Source: Rhea pennata
Lineage: Eukaryota > Chordata > Aves > Rheiformes > Rheidae
DNA: 64,000 bases
Assembly (NCBI RefSeq): GCF_028389875.1
Contig: NC_084687.1
Location: 4,128,157 to 4,192,156, forward strand
Direction of reading: 5' to 3'
The notes beneath the pieces were generated by a model. That model was given only the letters and a program-made list of their open reading frames with translations, searched no databases and was not told the origin of the DNA. A program made the position numbers and the translations under genes. Positions 14,418-27,700 of the stretch are shown piece after piece. Numbering within the stretch: position 1 is the first letter of the stretch; each line of letters begins with the position of its first letter.

Positions 14418-14973
14418 GCAGCCCCATCTGAGGAAAGAAGGAGCTGGATGTATAAATAACTCAGGAGCTGTAATGAGAAACCCAACTGTGTGAAAGAGGA
14501 GAGGGAGAATTGGCAGTTTTAATAGTGTTTGCACAGGGCCTGAGGGACGGGAGGCCGTGGAGGCAGGAGTCCTCGGCTGATCCGCGGCACAGGACAGCCT
14601 GGGGGTAAGTTTTTGCCGTGTTGCACCAGCCGTGGGGGGTCTATACCTGCTTTGAGGGACCGGTCTCCGAGGATGGGAGGCTGAGCTGGAACTGGGAGGG
14701 TACACTTTATGCAAGGCCTTGGATGTGTTTTGAGGTATGAGGCCAAAGATTGAAAGGAAATGTGGCAATTGGGTTTGGTAAAATACATCTGTGCGTTTCC
14801 ATCGCTGATGTCCAGGCCGTGTTTGCATTCGGTGCAGCCTGCAGCAGCTTCCCTGCTGACTCGTGTGAGCTGGCTATCTGGCTTTGAACCTAGGCCAGTT
14901 CTGATAGCAAGAGCTATGGCCATACAGATCTCTTCACATTAACGGAGGCATTATTTTCTTGCCTTTTAATTAA

Positions 14974-14976
<3 letters not shown>

Positions 14977-15006
<30 letters not shown>
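14977..15006. repeat. Poly(A) tract, A30
   Basis: Thirty consecutive A residues. No target-site duplication or recognisable retroposon body is visible next to it. Confidence 0.95.
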
Positions 15007-15009
<3 letters not shown>

Positions 15010-17072
15010 TCGGCACCCTGCAGTGTTCGAAACCAGACTTTGAACATAACTGTTTATGCGATGCAGTGTTGTCCTCAGGGGGGTCTGTCTGTCTCCCTGC
15101 TTTGCCCCCAGCATGGTGGACTCAGAGCTGTAAGAGCTTCTGCCTTCGACAGGATGGAGTGGACATTAATTAAAGACTGGAGAATGACATCTGCTTAGTT
15201 TCTTTTGGCCATGGCTAGAGTTGGGAATAAATGAGCTGTTTATCTCAAGCTAGTATCTTTTGGGGGTAAACCAGTATCTTTTGATGTTTGGCTAGCTGTA
15301 AATGAGATCTGCGTGAGGAATAACAGTACCCAGTCATCAGCGCTCCCGGCTGCCGAAACCACTGGCTGGCGTTCCCCGGGCACAACAACTGTCCAACGCT
15401 GATTGCAAAAGCCCGTGGCTAGACTTGGTGTGGCTCAGCCTAGCAGATTTTAGTTACAAATATGTGATCATCTGAAATGCAAATATTTCTCAGACCAGGA
15501 CACGAGGCTGAGATTCATTAGAAGGAATGCTGATATACTCTGACAATAGCAGGGAGAAGAGTCAGGGAAATGGTTGCTTGCAGATGTTTTGAAATATCTT
15601 CAATGTTTTTTTCTGGATTGGAGAGTTTTCTGTAAAGAGAAGGAGGAAAGTATTTTCTTCCCCTCTAATTTCTGACTCATTTTCATCTGCAGTGCCTGGG
15701 TTGTGTTTTTCATTATTATTTTTTGCTAGAGGAAAACTATTCATGTTTTTTTTTGTTTTGTTTTTGAGACAAATGGGTTTTGAGGATACAGATTTATCTG
15801 TAATTCTGTGTATTTTTAGTGACGTAAGTATCTTTTGGCATTCATGATAACTTGAGCCAGAGAGGTGATTTGGTTCAAGAGTGTCTTGTTTCAGAGCAGC
15901 TCAGACCAGCTCAGTAAGTGTTTGCAGTAACATTTACCTGCTCAGAATGAACAAGCTGCTTCAGAACAAAAAGTAAATGAAAAAAAAGCCCCTTTCTCCT
16001 TAGTGCAGATCTTGCTTGGATTTGCTTAAGAGTAAACAATAAAAGCCTTATCAAATTGTGTTTTTTTCTCTGACTCTCTTTGCAATGCCAAGGTTGCCAG
16101 AATTGTAAGTGTGTTATGTCAGCTGCGTTTCAGCCTTGGAATGTCTCTAAAGCAATAAATACTGGATTGAAGTCATGTTGTGCTCTCTGCTCCAAAGAGG
16201 TGTTATGACAAATCTGCTTGCTTTTTTCTTTTCTCTTTTCTCCTTTTTTTTTAAGGAGGAAAAAACCTATGGTTCTGAAGGGAGAAGTCCTCTTTAAAAG
16301 TTGCGGCAACTTAACAAAATGCTAAATGCTTTTATTAACTTCTGGAAAGGCTCTGAAAAGCTGTGTCTTCCTAGGCTGAAAACCACTCATCTAAGTGGCC
16401 TGGCATTGTTCCTTCAGTGCTGGTACAAGCTGGTAATTGTAGAGTAGAAATTCCTTTCTGAAGTGTATAGTGACGAAGGAATGAAAAAAAAAAGGGGGGG
16501 GGGGGACCCTTGGGGGGTGTTAAAGGAGCTGTTGCATGTGTTTTGGAGGTGGGAGTTTCTTCTTTCCCCTTCCTCTCTGGGGAGGCACATCTGTTCCTTC
16601 AAACCATTTCATCCAACTCCATGCAAAAAACAAAATGAGCACCTGAGTTAAGTGCTTGCTTGTTCAGTGATTTGATTACATCGGGAGGAGCAAGAAAGAG
16701 AAGTTCAAGCATCAGAGCTTTGACTCTTTGTTTCAGGTTGGGGAATATGCTAGATTTCACTGGTTGAAGACCCCAGGTATGGCAATAATATAAGTGCTAA
16801 TATTAGAGGAAAGGCTGTGCCTGCCTTCCTTACAGTGACCCTGAAGAGTGACCCCATGGCCCGTGTCCTGGGATGTGAAAACTCCAGGTTTAGTTTCCTG
16901 CTTTCCTAGAGACTTTTGGTGTGACCAGGGAAGGTGCCCTGTTCCCTCTGATACTCGGTGTCTCCCCTTTAAAGAAGGGGATGGCAGTGCAGCCCGGGTT
17001 GTTGGGGCTGCAGAGGTGGCAGGAATACGACCCTGCTCACAGTGGGCCACACAGGTGATGGAGGCTTTGCTG

Positions 17073-17137
17073 TAACAAAAAAAAATCTTTTTGTAAACAA
17101 AAAAAATCTTTTTTTGTAAACAAAAAAAAAAATCTTA
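17073..17137. repeat. Tandem repeat, about 3 copies of an A/T-rich unit of about 24 bp
   Basis: The unit TAAACA(8-11)TCTT(T3-5)GTAAAC repeats almost three times, with variable A and T run lengths. Each unit is partly self-complementary (A-run, ATC, T-run). Confidence 0.85.
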
Positions 17138-18528
17138 TTATCTACTGCACTGGTTTTCTTCTGGCAAACACTACTGACGCAAACTTGCCCTAAGTTATGG
17201 TAATGTGGCAGGAACAAAGAGAGTCACCTGTGTTAACAGGGCTGGGAAAGACCAGGGCTCTGCATTCTCCCTTTTGAGGGCTGTAGGAGCATGGACCAGA
17301 CCTCAAAAGAAGGATGAATTTTTTCCCATCACATATACTTTGGGATCTGGATTGTCTTCCTCTGATTTTACTGCCCTGATGGTATAAAGCAAGGCTGCCT
17401 CTGCAATGTAAATTTTAGCTCAGTTGCCTGTTCATCTTCCTCCCTGGCTACCGGAGCCTCTGCCCAGTATCCACCAGTGCGAGAGCCATCTATAATCTTT
17501 GTGCAAAGAGGTCTTTTTGAAAGGGGTTTTTTTGCAGGGTGCTTGCAAGAGAAACCAGGGTGCTTCTGTCGCGGCAGTACAGCACAGATGTGGAATCTGT
17601 GTGTATTTTTTCAAACAGATCATTTTAGAGTCAGATCTTGTTCCTGTCAAAATCAAGGATGAATTTTTCTCTGGGGCTAGAATCAGGAAACAAATCTGTT
17701 AGCTGAATGCTCCCTTGTGCTTTAGCAGAGAACACGGCTCGCCTCGTTGCACAGCATTTGCAGAGGTCAGGTAGAGTCAGTGTTTGGTTTGCAGCCTGGG
17801 TGGGAGCTGTGTTGGTGCTGTTTTGACATGCCCTCGTGCCACGTATGTTCTCATGACGGAGGAAACGCTCTTCCTAATCTCTGGTGTTAACTGACAGGGA
17901 ATGTCTCAATCTGATGTTTCTTTAGAAGGTGTAGAAAATGTAGCTAGCACCATTAGCAGTGTTAAGAGGCAGAGAACTGCCCAAGGACATGAACTCTATC
18001 TTACTAATAAACCTCCTTCACAAGGAATGTCCTAGCTTGAGGAAAGACTAACTACATCATTAGCAATCTCTCATAGGGCAAACTGGGACTGTTTGACAGC
18101 AAAGGTTTTCCCTCTCATGAGGAGAAAGGTATAGTGTATTAATAACCTGGCCTTACCGGCCCAAGGACTGCTCTCATACAGCCGGTTTGAAAAGGCAGCC
18201 ACATGAACTTGATAGCTCTTCTCCCTTGCCCTCCTCTGTTTCTTTTGTCCCCGTTGGGTCTAAGCAGGGCCTCTTCTGGAAACTGCACTTCAGGCTGTGG
18301 CTTCCTGCCAGTACCTGTGCATGTAAAGATCTCCCCTTATATGGGTGCACTTGGCACTTGCCTTCAGTACGTAACATGCCCTGCAGGTGTGAGCCGCTGG
18401 GGGATGGCATGGAGGACTCATGAGGCAGGGCTGTATTCCTATCCCTGCTGGCATCCCAGCACAGGAAGGAGGTTTTGCAGTGACTTGTGCCACCTCTCTC
18501 ACCCTCCCAAATATCCTTTGTTTTGTAG

Positions 18529-18710
18529 ACAGGGCATCAGTGCCAAGCTGAGAAGCCTGAAGGCATCCTGGACTGACGTGTCAAGATCCAGACTTGGCAT
18601 TCATTGCCCCAGTGCAGAATATTCTGAAACCCTCTTCTGATCCCCCCTCACTGTTGTTAAACGAGATAGAGACATTCATATTTATCTGAGCACGAAGCAG
18701 ACCAAGCACC
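18529..18710 (+). other. IP6K3: Probable IP6K3 5'UTR part of the first coding exon
   Basis: A polypyrimidine tract and AG acceptor (TTTGTTTTGTAG, ending 18528) precede this stretch. That suggests an upstream non-coding exon splices here, as in the human gene. I see no ATG in this stretch before the start codon at 18711, whose context (CACCATGG) is a strong Kozak match. Confidence 0.5.
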
Positions 18711-21700
18711 ATGGTGGGGAAGAGTCCCCTGGACCCCAGCGACACCAGGAAAGTGGTTCTCTTGGAGCCTTTCGTCCACCAAGTGGGGGGCCACATGAGC
18801 ATGATGAAGTACGATGAGCACACGGTCTGCAAACCCCTCGTCTCCCAGGAGCAATGGTTCTATGAATCGCTGCCCCTGGCCATGAGGCAGTTCACACCTC
18901 AGTACAAAGGTAAGACTCGGGCAGATGGTCCACTGGAAAAGCAAGGAAACTTATTAGGGAGCACTGAAACCAGTGGTGAAGCCGAGAGCCGGCCTCTTGC
19001 TCCCAGCTGTGAAGTGGTGTTCCTTGAAATGTTATTTCAGAAAGGTGCTAACAACTAGCAATATTTCCCTGGAATTAGGCAGGTTGCTGCTGAGCTTGGG
19101 ATAAAGGCTAGTGTGATGAAGCAGCACCACAGAGGAGATACTGGCTGGCTAGTGCAGGGTTAGGGCCAAGCTGTGAAGGCTTTAGTTCCTATTTCTCTCA
19201 TGCAGATCATGTTTTGCCGAGCAAGGACATTGCCAGGGAGTTTGTGCATATGAGCAGGTCTGTGGGAAGGGAGCAATTTCCTGCGTCTCCATGATGGTAC
19301 AGCTGTGCGGACTCTCTGATGTCTATTAAGCCGAGTGTTGAGTGTTGGCTGATGGCACTAGGAGTTCCTCTCCAGTGTCCACCCACCTGCTGACGTGGGA
19401 CTCCGTAACATGGAGGCCTCCCATTATGTCAAAAAGGGCTGAAAAGGGACAGATATGGAAAGATGGAGGCCAGGAAAGTGAAGTGGTTTGTTTGGGCTGT
19501 CTGTAACTTTTCCTGCCCAAACCACTTTGTCAGCTGAATCTCTTGACTTAGCTAATAAAAAGAAGCATTTGGTGTCCATGGGAGTCTTAGTAGTTTTTTA
19601 AAGAAGTCTTTCCTCCCTTCCTTTATTCCCCCACTATTTTTTGCTTTTACTGCCAGACTTGTGCTGTTCATAAAGCTCCTGACCCTGGATTTTTGTGGGA
19701 GGCAAGAAGCTCAGCTGTCACTTAAAAACTAAAATATCTTTTGGTCCTTCAGCATTACAAAGAAGAGCTCAGAATGTCAGCTGAAGTTTTGATGCACTTC
19801 CAATTCAATCTCTCCCTTTCCCAGAAAGTCAGGGGCCTTTTTAGATTTATGGGACAATGTTAAAAGGATGCTTAAGGAAAAAAAAAAAAAAAAAAAAAAA
19901 GCCTTCCTCTAAGCAATTTTCTGTAGCTCATCAACAAGCAGGGCCCAGGGTTCAGTGCTGGAGAGCAGGGCCCTGCTTTATCTCTCTAACAAAGATGTTA
20001 AGCAGTAACAAACTATTAGTTCAGGGGTGGCCTGGTTATTAATACCTTTTTATCTCCTTTTTCTTTTCTATTGGAAGTCCCAGTGAGTTTTGCAATGAGG
20101 GGCAATTAAATAAGAGTTCTCCAATTTGTCATCAGACACACAGGCTTTTTTTTCTACTTGTAACTGACCCAGGCCAAATACTGCACAAATTAAAAGGAGG
20201 TGGGATGTTTTCCCATGAGGAGCTGAGCATCAGGGGAAAATTCCTGAGGTCTTTATCACCTGTTCACACGTGTTGATGTTCCTCATCTCTATTCTTAGTC
20301 TGTGGTGGGGCGCAGGGACCATTATGAAATGATGACATTATGTGTAATGTTGATCAAATATCATCATTCAAACCTAACACCAAGTTGGCTGCTTAAAAAT
20401 GTCTGCAGCTCACTTAACTATGTCAGGCACGCTGGTGACCTTGAGACCGGCTTTCCTCCCCACCAGCTACTTCAAAAACTCCGCCTGCCTAGTTCAGAGT
20501 TTGCAGCGGGGTTACGGACTTATTTTCAGGCCCAGTTCTGCACTGACTGTATTGCACATGGCAGTAAATAAATGCACTTGTAAATTTAAAAATAAATCCA
20601 TGAGGGAAGAGTTACATAGCAAAATGCTCCTGAGAATCACCGGGATGCCACTAGCATGGTGATAGCATCTGTAAATATACACTGTCTGCCTCGCCTGCTT
20701 TAGACAGAACGGGACTGCATTTTTGGTGCAACTGAAAGGCCAGCAAAGATAAGCACCTATACACATATTTGGTCCCAGATAGGTGTTTTCTTGTTGTAAT
20801 AAAAGAGAAGGTCAGTAGCCATCACTATGCTAAAGCTGCGTGGTATATATTTGTTTTGCACATGTAGGTCACCTACAGGACATATGCAAAACCACTCCAT
20901 CCCTTAATGAAGTACAACAGGAAACAAAAGTACTTTTTAAGGCTGAAAGGTAAGCTTATGAAGGCAGAATTTTCAACTGGAAGGAGGTGTGATGATCACA
21001 TTCCCTTGCAATTGAGCAGCTCCTTTTTTGCCTTTGAAAATCTCCCAGTTAATTTTCCTATTAACGTAAGATATTTAAGATCTCTTAGTTCCATGCCATT
21101 TATAATGTTTTTAGGGCCAGATTGTCAGTACTATGTAAATCAGCACAGCTCCATTGACTTGCAGATATGTAACTGGGACAGTTTTTAAGGTTACAGGCTG
21201 CTGTAGTGCAGTAACTGAGGCACAGCGCTAGATTTGGAATCAAGGACTCTGTTTGCCTCTCCGTGACTTTTTAAAAATAAAACGGCTTTGATTCAGGCAA
21301 AAGAGATACTGAGTTTTTTCATGGCTGCTTCCCCTGAAAATTCAAAGCATCTGAGTTTGTAAGACTTCTGCTTGCTCTTAGTTACCTGTAATATGGATTT
21401 TTACAAATGAGGCACAGCTTAAGATCATGCACCTGATGTAAGAGCCAGAGGAAAACAGATCTCCCTTTGCTCATGATGACCATGAGCAAAGGGCAGAAAC
21501 AGCTGAAAATATTTCTTACCCCTCACTTAAGGTTTCCCCTCCCACATCCTCAGTGGAGCAGTCTGCGTTCCTCACTCATTTCAGTGCAAAATTAGCTGAT
21601 GTGGCTGAACCTCTACAAAGTGTTCAGACTGACACTGATTTTATAGTGAAACGGAACAGAAACCTTGCACATTTGTCCTGGGGTCTCACCTGCGAAGGGG

Positions 21701-24700
21701 CATCCCAGCAGAGGGGCCGAACCGAGGACAGGAAGGCAGCACGTAATGCCCAAACATCGCTGGCTGCGCAGGGCTGTGAGATGCAGACCTGGTGAAGCGC
21801 TGGCCACCCCACGTGCTCTGGAAGTGGAAGGGGGCTGCAAACACACAGGACTTGTGAAATTCAGGCTGCGGAAACTTCTCTTAGTCAGCAGAACTCAGCA
21901 GACAGGGCTCTGCACACACATAGAGAGGGCACATCCTTTGTGTCTGTGTTTACTTACTGTAATCTCACTTTATATGGAGAGAAGGGAGTTGCTTATTTAT
22001 TTGGCAGATTTGCTTGGGAGAAGAGTTCCCTTCTTTGTAAACTGCAGAAATGCATCTCCCTGCAGTGAGTAACAGACCAAGTGAGGGTGCTCTAGCGACT
22101 GTGAGGTAAAACTCAACTCAGGGTATTGCTAACATATGGGCCTCTTTCCAGTGATGATTTTTGTTGGTCCAACAGTCTTGACCAGCCTCTTTTGGATCTG
22201 CCTTACTGCAATTGGCTTGAAAGCAGCAGCGTTCTGCTGTGGACAACCTATGTGGCTGGCATCCTATCTGAGCCTGAAAGGGTGATGCTCTAAAAATGCC
22301 TATACTGCTTTGAGAGACTCAGAAGCCCTGACAGAGGGCTGCTTGCTACAAGTACAGCAATGCCCTGAGCAAAGGACTGCTGTTATCAGCCTTCCCAGAA
22401 AGGTCACAGCCATCTCCTATGGGAGCCGTGGCCATTCCTGCTCTGCCATTTGACACGTCAAGGCAGCAGTCCAGCTGCCAGAGCTGGGCTGAGACTGGGG
22501 TAAATACCTGGCAGGCTGAATGGCATTTGAGCCCTGTGATTCCCATAAAGTCAGGAAAAATTGTAATGCTAATATATTAAATATATAGTGGAAAATACTA
22601 ACCATCTCTCTCAGCTTTCAGCAGCAGATGTTATGTCCCTCCTCAAGTACCAACGCTGGGCACGTAAAGGTCCATTCCCTCCTGCTGGCCCAGGGTGACC
22701 GCTGTTCCTGTGCTGCTCCTTGGCAGTTGGGGAAGGACACGTCCATGACAATGTACAGGCACCATGCACAGAGGTGGCACTGCCAGCCCATGCATATGCT
22801 TTTGGAGATTAGACCTGCTCTGGTTTTGCTGGTGTGCCAGTGGGCAGCAATTTCTCTGGGTGTGATTGTGTCAGCAAAGCAAAGCAGAGAGAGAGAAAAA
22901 GAAAAAGGCAATCAGACACTTTAGATCTTGGAAAGCTGTAAGGCACAAGCTGTCCTCTCCTTCAGTCCAGCTAATGTAGGTTGCCCAACTGCCCTCCTTT
23001 CAAAGGTCATTTGAGATAATCCAGCAAAAAAAAATCGCTCTCAGTATTTTCAGTGTAATTTTCCCCTTGTCCTAACAGTAAAAGCCCAAGTCCTTGTTTG
23101 CCATCTATAGCCTCACACCCTTTGGTCAAAATGTCTTGTTCTGTGTCACACAATGAGTCAGAGAAGAGCTGGGACTAGAGCCCTGTCTCCAAGGCTAGCC
23201 ACTGAACAACCACCCTTGCTGCTACAGTGAAAGTGAGACCTACTGCCTTGAGACCTGTGACATGGATGACACCATGCAGAATTGCCTGCTTCTGATAGGC
23301 AGAAAGTTCTAGGTAGCCACAGAAATTTGTTAAAATAAAGCAATTCCCTTCCTCTGCCCTTGCCACCTCCTCTGTAGCACTTGGGAGTGTGCTACAGCTT
23401 TACTGCCACTGGAGTGCCACTGCACTCTCTCTGATTAAGCAGTTGACGTGCCAGTTGTCTTTGGAAAATTCCTTCCCTGTCCCCAACCCTCTCTTTGCTT
23501 TCTGCCAACAAAAAGTGTTAAAAAGTGAGACCTGAATCCCTTGTCATAAATGAGCCAGGAGCTTCTGATCCCACACTGGGGTCTTTGCAGGGTCAATTGT
23601 TGCATAGCAGAGCCTGGATGTCCAGACAGGAATGGAGAACGAAGGAACATGATGTTCGAGTGAGGCAGCCATATCTGGAGAGGAGGAGGGAGTATTAGAA
23701 AAGCCTATGGCTGTTTTCCAGGGTATCAGTCTAATGGTGTTTTGGGAGCCTAGACTAGGATGATCCCTAGACTGGGATCATTGTGAGGGGTCACTGAAAT
23801 ACAAGGAAGCAGCTGCTAAGCATCAACCCTCTCAGGAGCACCTTCTGATGGTGCACATGGTGACCCAAGCCTGTATGATAATGCCCTGATTAATCTGTTG
23901 CCCAGGAACTGATTCCAGTTTGTTCTTCCCTCTTTTTCTGCAGGTATCATTTCTGTGCACCTCAAAAAGGACAGCCTTGGCAACCTGACCCTGATTGCGA
24001 ACCCCAGCTTGCAGACGGAGAACTGCAGCCTGCTGGATAACACCATCAATGAGTCATCAGTAACAATATGGCACAAGTGCAAGCGGGCCGCCAGCAGCAG
24101 CAACAGCAGCGAGCACACACTTGTCAAGTGGAGTCACACACAGCTCTCCAAGACCCTCAAAGACAGGTGAGAGCGGGCACGGGCCTAATGCTGCAAACAT
24201 CCTCCCAGGCCTCGCTTCCCACTTCGGCAGTGGGACCTCCTCCTGCTTTGGGCAGGGTCTACCTGGGTGGGTTTCCATGGCATGACTCTTGATTTAAGGC
24301 AAGGTCAGAAGACAACGAGTCCAGCTAGTTGGCTTCATGGCTCACCTCTCCCTCTGTCTGTGGATGGAGCAGGGCATATTTGGCTATCACTCAGATGATG
24401 TCACTCAAATTTATGCCCTGAACACTGCTTTCCACCTGCTCCCTTTGGGTGCAGCATGGTCCAAAAGCAGTGAAAAGGAGGAGAGGCCACCAGCCTCCAT
24501 GAGAATAGCCACCGAACACACTCAGCATGTAATGCCCTTCTGCTAGGAACTGGCCAGAAGTAGCAGACATGCGGTAACTGCATACTCAAGGGTGGTTCAA
24601 TCCCATCCTCGTCCCAGGGGACAGATGCGTCTGAGGAGCATTAGGGTACTCACAAGCAAAGTCTGACCTTTGGATTTGCAGAGGCTTTCAACAAGACATC

Positions 24701-27700
24701 TTTCATCTCAAATTGGTTTGGAAAAGACCTAGGTCAGCTGTGACTGAAGGGTACAATATTGCTACTGTGAAACTGCTGCCCTCAGTGAGAACAGAATTAC
24801 AGCTTTTGGATGAATGAGAGCAACAAATGACCCTACAAGGAGAAAAAATATTCTCTTTGCGCCCTCCCTCACCTCCTCAAGGCCAGTCCCTCTAAAATAG
24901 GAATCATTCCCATTGTTGGACAATTTGCCTGTGTTGTACCTGTTAGATAAATGGAGATTCCTGATCACTGGTGCTATGAATGGTGCTTTTCAGAGAAGCC
25001 AAGCACACTTTGAAATTATGAGGAAAGTAAGTATTGGCACTCAGCAATAGCTAGTTTTCTGAAAATTACTTTCAGGAGTAACAAAGGATCTCTGCTGGTT
25101 GGACATGATGAGTATGTTTCCTTTGAGAGTCCCTGAAAATCTACCTTATCGAGTTTGAGGTTCTACAAAAGAGGGAGGGAGGGAATATTCTCTTCTGGAG
25201 CTTATAAACCAAACACGTTCTTTTGTGCGTTTTGTCTAGCTGCCCCGGGAAAATGCTCTTGAGTACAGACCTTCAATACTGTACAGATTCACTCTTGGAA
25301 GATGCAAATGGAAACCAGCTTGAAAGAAACAGCTACAACCCCTGGGGACTGCACTGTCATAGGCAGCACCTGAACCGCATGTCCTCCAAATATAATGAGA
25401 ACAAACTTCATCGTATCCTTTTTCTATCTCTACTTGCCCCCAGCATAGTCTTGACCACAAATAATCAGTAATAATCAATATATGTTTTACTGCAGGGTAT
25501 GTGCCTCCTCTTCCCAGTTCCTGGGCAAATACAGAGTATAATTGCCCTGTATCATATCCCACTCCTTGAAAAGAAAAGAAAAGAAAAGAAAAGAAAAGAA
25601 AAGAAAAGAAAAGAAAAGAAAAGAAAAGAAAAGAAAAGAAAAGAAAAGAAAAGAAAAGAAAAGAATCCCCTGGCATGCATTTAAAAACACAACTATATAG
25701 GAATTAGCAGCTGCCTTGCCTTTTATTTTTCTATTACACTTCATTACCCACCAGTCATGTGAGTAATACAGTTTAACAACTTCCCCCACACCCACTGGAG
25801 TGAATTTAATACGAAGAAAAGGTGTTGGATTGACAGCCCAGGGCTATAGTGTCACTAGAGAATGGAGCTGTTGGTACTTTAATTGGTAGGACTGTACTAC
25901 AGTAAATTAACTGAAATTGGCAGCAAGGGGCCTATAGCAATGACATGTTGGTAAAATTGGCTCAGAAAGTCTCATTACAGTTGTGAGCTATTATGGAGAA
26001 CGTCAGCAGTTGCTGTGATTTAAGGCCTCTTTCAATTAGAATTTAGAAGTATTGGGTTTACCTTAACTCATGTTTAGAGTTTCTCTTGCTTGAAAACGTG
26101 GTATCAAAGTACAACTACCCCTGCATTCTGGACCTAAAGATGGGAACTCGGCAGCATGGAGATGATGCCTCAGAGGAGAAGAAAGCACGTCACATCAAGA
26201 AGTGTGAACAGAGCACCTCCGGGTCTCTGGGTGTTCGCATCTGTGGGATGCAGGTAAGGTAGAGTCTCAGTCCTTTCAGTCTGTGTTCGAAACACAACTT
26301 GAAACCAGGTTGGATATCTAAAGAGATTCTTTCCTTTGTTGATGTAAATTGAGGTAGTTTCATTCCTATTTCCCACTGAGTTTCTGGTCATTTCACCATG
26401 TACCCTGTCCTCAAACAGGAATAGATGCTTAGGGGTATAAGAATATGGCATATATAGGGTAATTCTTCCCTCATATTCCCTCTTTACCATCTGGAGATTT
26501 GGCTGCTTTCATAACTGGTGCCTACCTAGGGTCAGCCATGTTCAATAGCCACCAAAGTAAACAGCTGAAACCAATTTACTGCAGCAGAGAATCTACCTGT
26601 ACAGGAAACCAGATTCTCATCTTATACTCAGCTCTGGACTGCTACACAAAACCAAAAGCAAAAACAAAAAGAAAAAAGGTAATTTACCACAATCATTCCC
26701 TCACAAAGCTGTCTCCTCTGATCAGTGCAAGTGTGAGGGGCTTAATTTCTGCTAAGTGTTATGGTTCCCCTTGATCAAAATCACTACCCTTCCTCTTAGA
26801 AACTGAAACCATACAATTGTTCCACCTATACTTACCAACCAGGTTTCAAAGCATTGTTCTCCCGTGCCTGAAGGATAATTATGACAATGATGATTATAAA
26901 GCACACACATAGTAGTATAAACATACAGTGTCAAAAAATGTGTTCATTTCTGGTCTTTGATATCCTTCTGTTGAGCAGATTTTCCCTTAAATTATAACCA
27001 GCACATGAGCTGGATCCACTTTCTCATTCTTACCAGTGTTAACAGATCTTCATAAATATATCTGTCTTCATCGTCTTGTATTTCTGTTTTTGAAAAAAAT
27101 AAGATTATTGATGCCCATGTGTTGCATATTGAGAGAAAATACAATAGCAGAGGTATTCCTGTATTACTGCAAACTCCTAACAGGGACGGAGGGAAAAAGC
27201 TCTAAATCATTAATGACGTGCCTGTGAATTATAGCCGTACGGGTTTCACGAAGGAGTAATTTATAGCAGTACAGCAAGAATCTGCACCAGTGGTTTAAAT
27301 TGAGTAGCTTAAATCTCCAGAAAAGGCAGGAGGTGGGATTCAGTGGGAAGCTTTCAGTACATTTCCAGTATTGCTAGACTGCAGAGGCTCTGTGTGTCCC
27401 ATTTCTCAGCCTACATCTGAAGTTTTTAGATTAAGACAGAGCCTAGAACATTGGAAAACTGAAGAATAAGACACGCACCGAATTTGAGCTGTTGTTCTCT
27501 TTCTTCAAGGTTTACCAAGCTGACACTGGACAGTTTCTCTGCAAAGATAAATATTATGGAAGAAAACTCACCCCTGAGGGATTTAGGCAAACATTGCGCC
27601 AGTTCCTTTGCAATGGTAACTACCTCAGAACGGATCTCTTGGAGCCCATCATCTTGCAGCTAAAAGCTCTGCTTTCAGTTATTAAGAAGCAAAGCTCTTA

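Larger units (their letters stand above)
13900..18528. other. Intergenic DNA upstream of IP6K3 coding exons, no gene recognised
   Basis: AT-rich, non-coding sequence containing a MITE-like relic (14335-14417), an A30 tract (14977-15006), an A/G homopolymer junction (about 16484-16505) and an A/T-rich tandem repeat (17073-17137). It could form part of an IP6K3 5' intron if the transcript starts in the CpG island upstream. Confidence 0.6.
18910..23943 (+). other. IP6K3: IP6K3 intron 1 (5.0 kb)
   Basis: The largest intron of the gene, bounded by AAG/GTAAGA and CTGCAG. It contains an A22 tract (19879-19900), a MITE-like relic (about 21108-21185) and a perfect 13-bp inverted repeat (21463-21493). 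No coding exon is needed here for phase, and none is seen. Confidence 0.85.

Noticed and set aside
14977-15006. A30 tract as the tail of a processed retrogene or SINE
   Set aside because: No gene-like or tRNA-like body precedes it, and no target-site duplication is visible.
4263-18528. Motilin (MLN) gene, which neighbours LEMD2 in other species
   Set aside because: MLN lies on the other side of LEMD2 in the known gene order, and no motilin-like sequence was seen here.
24715-24745. Possible CR1 LINE fragment (TTGGAAAAGACCT-like string)
   Set aside because: Only about a dozen bases match the CR1 3' region, with no flanking similarity. This is too short to claim.
25236-25795. [10 protein letters not shown]-repeat protein frames
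   Set aside because: They are produced by the (AAAAG)n microsatellite, not by a gene.
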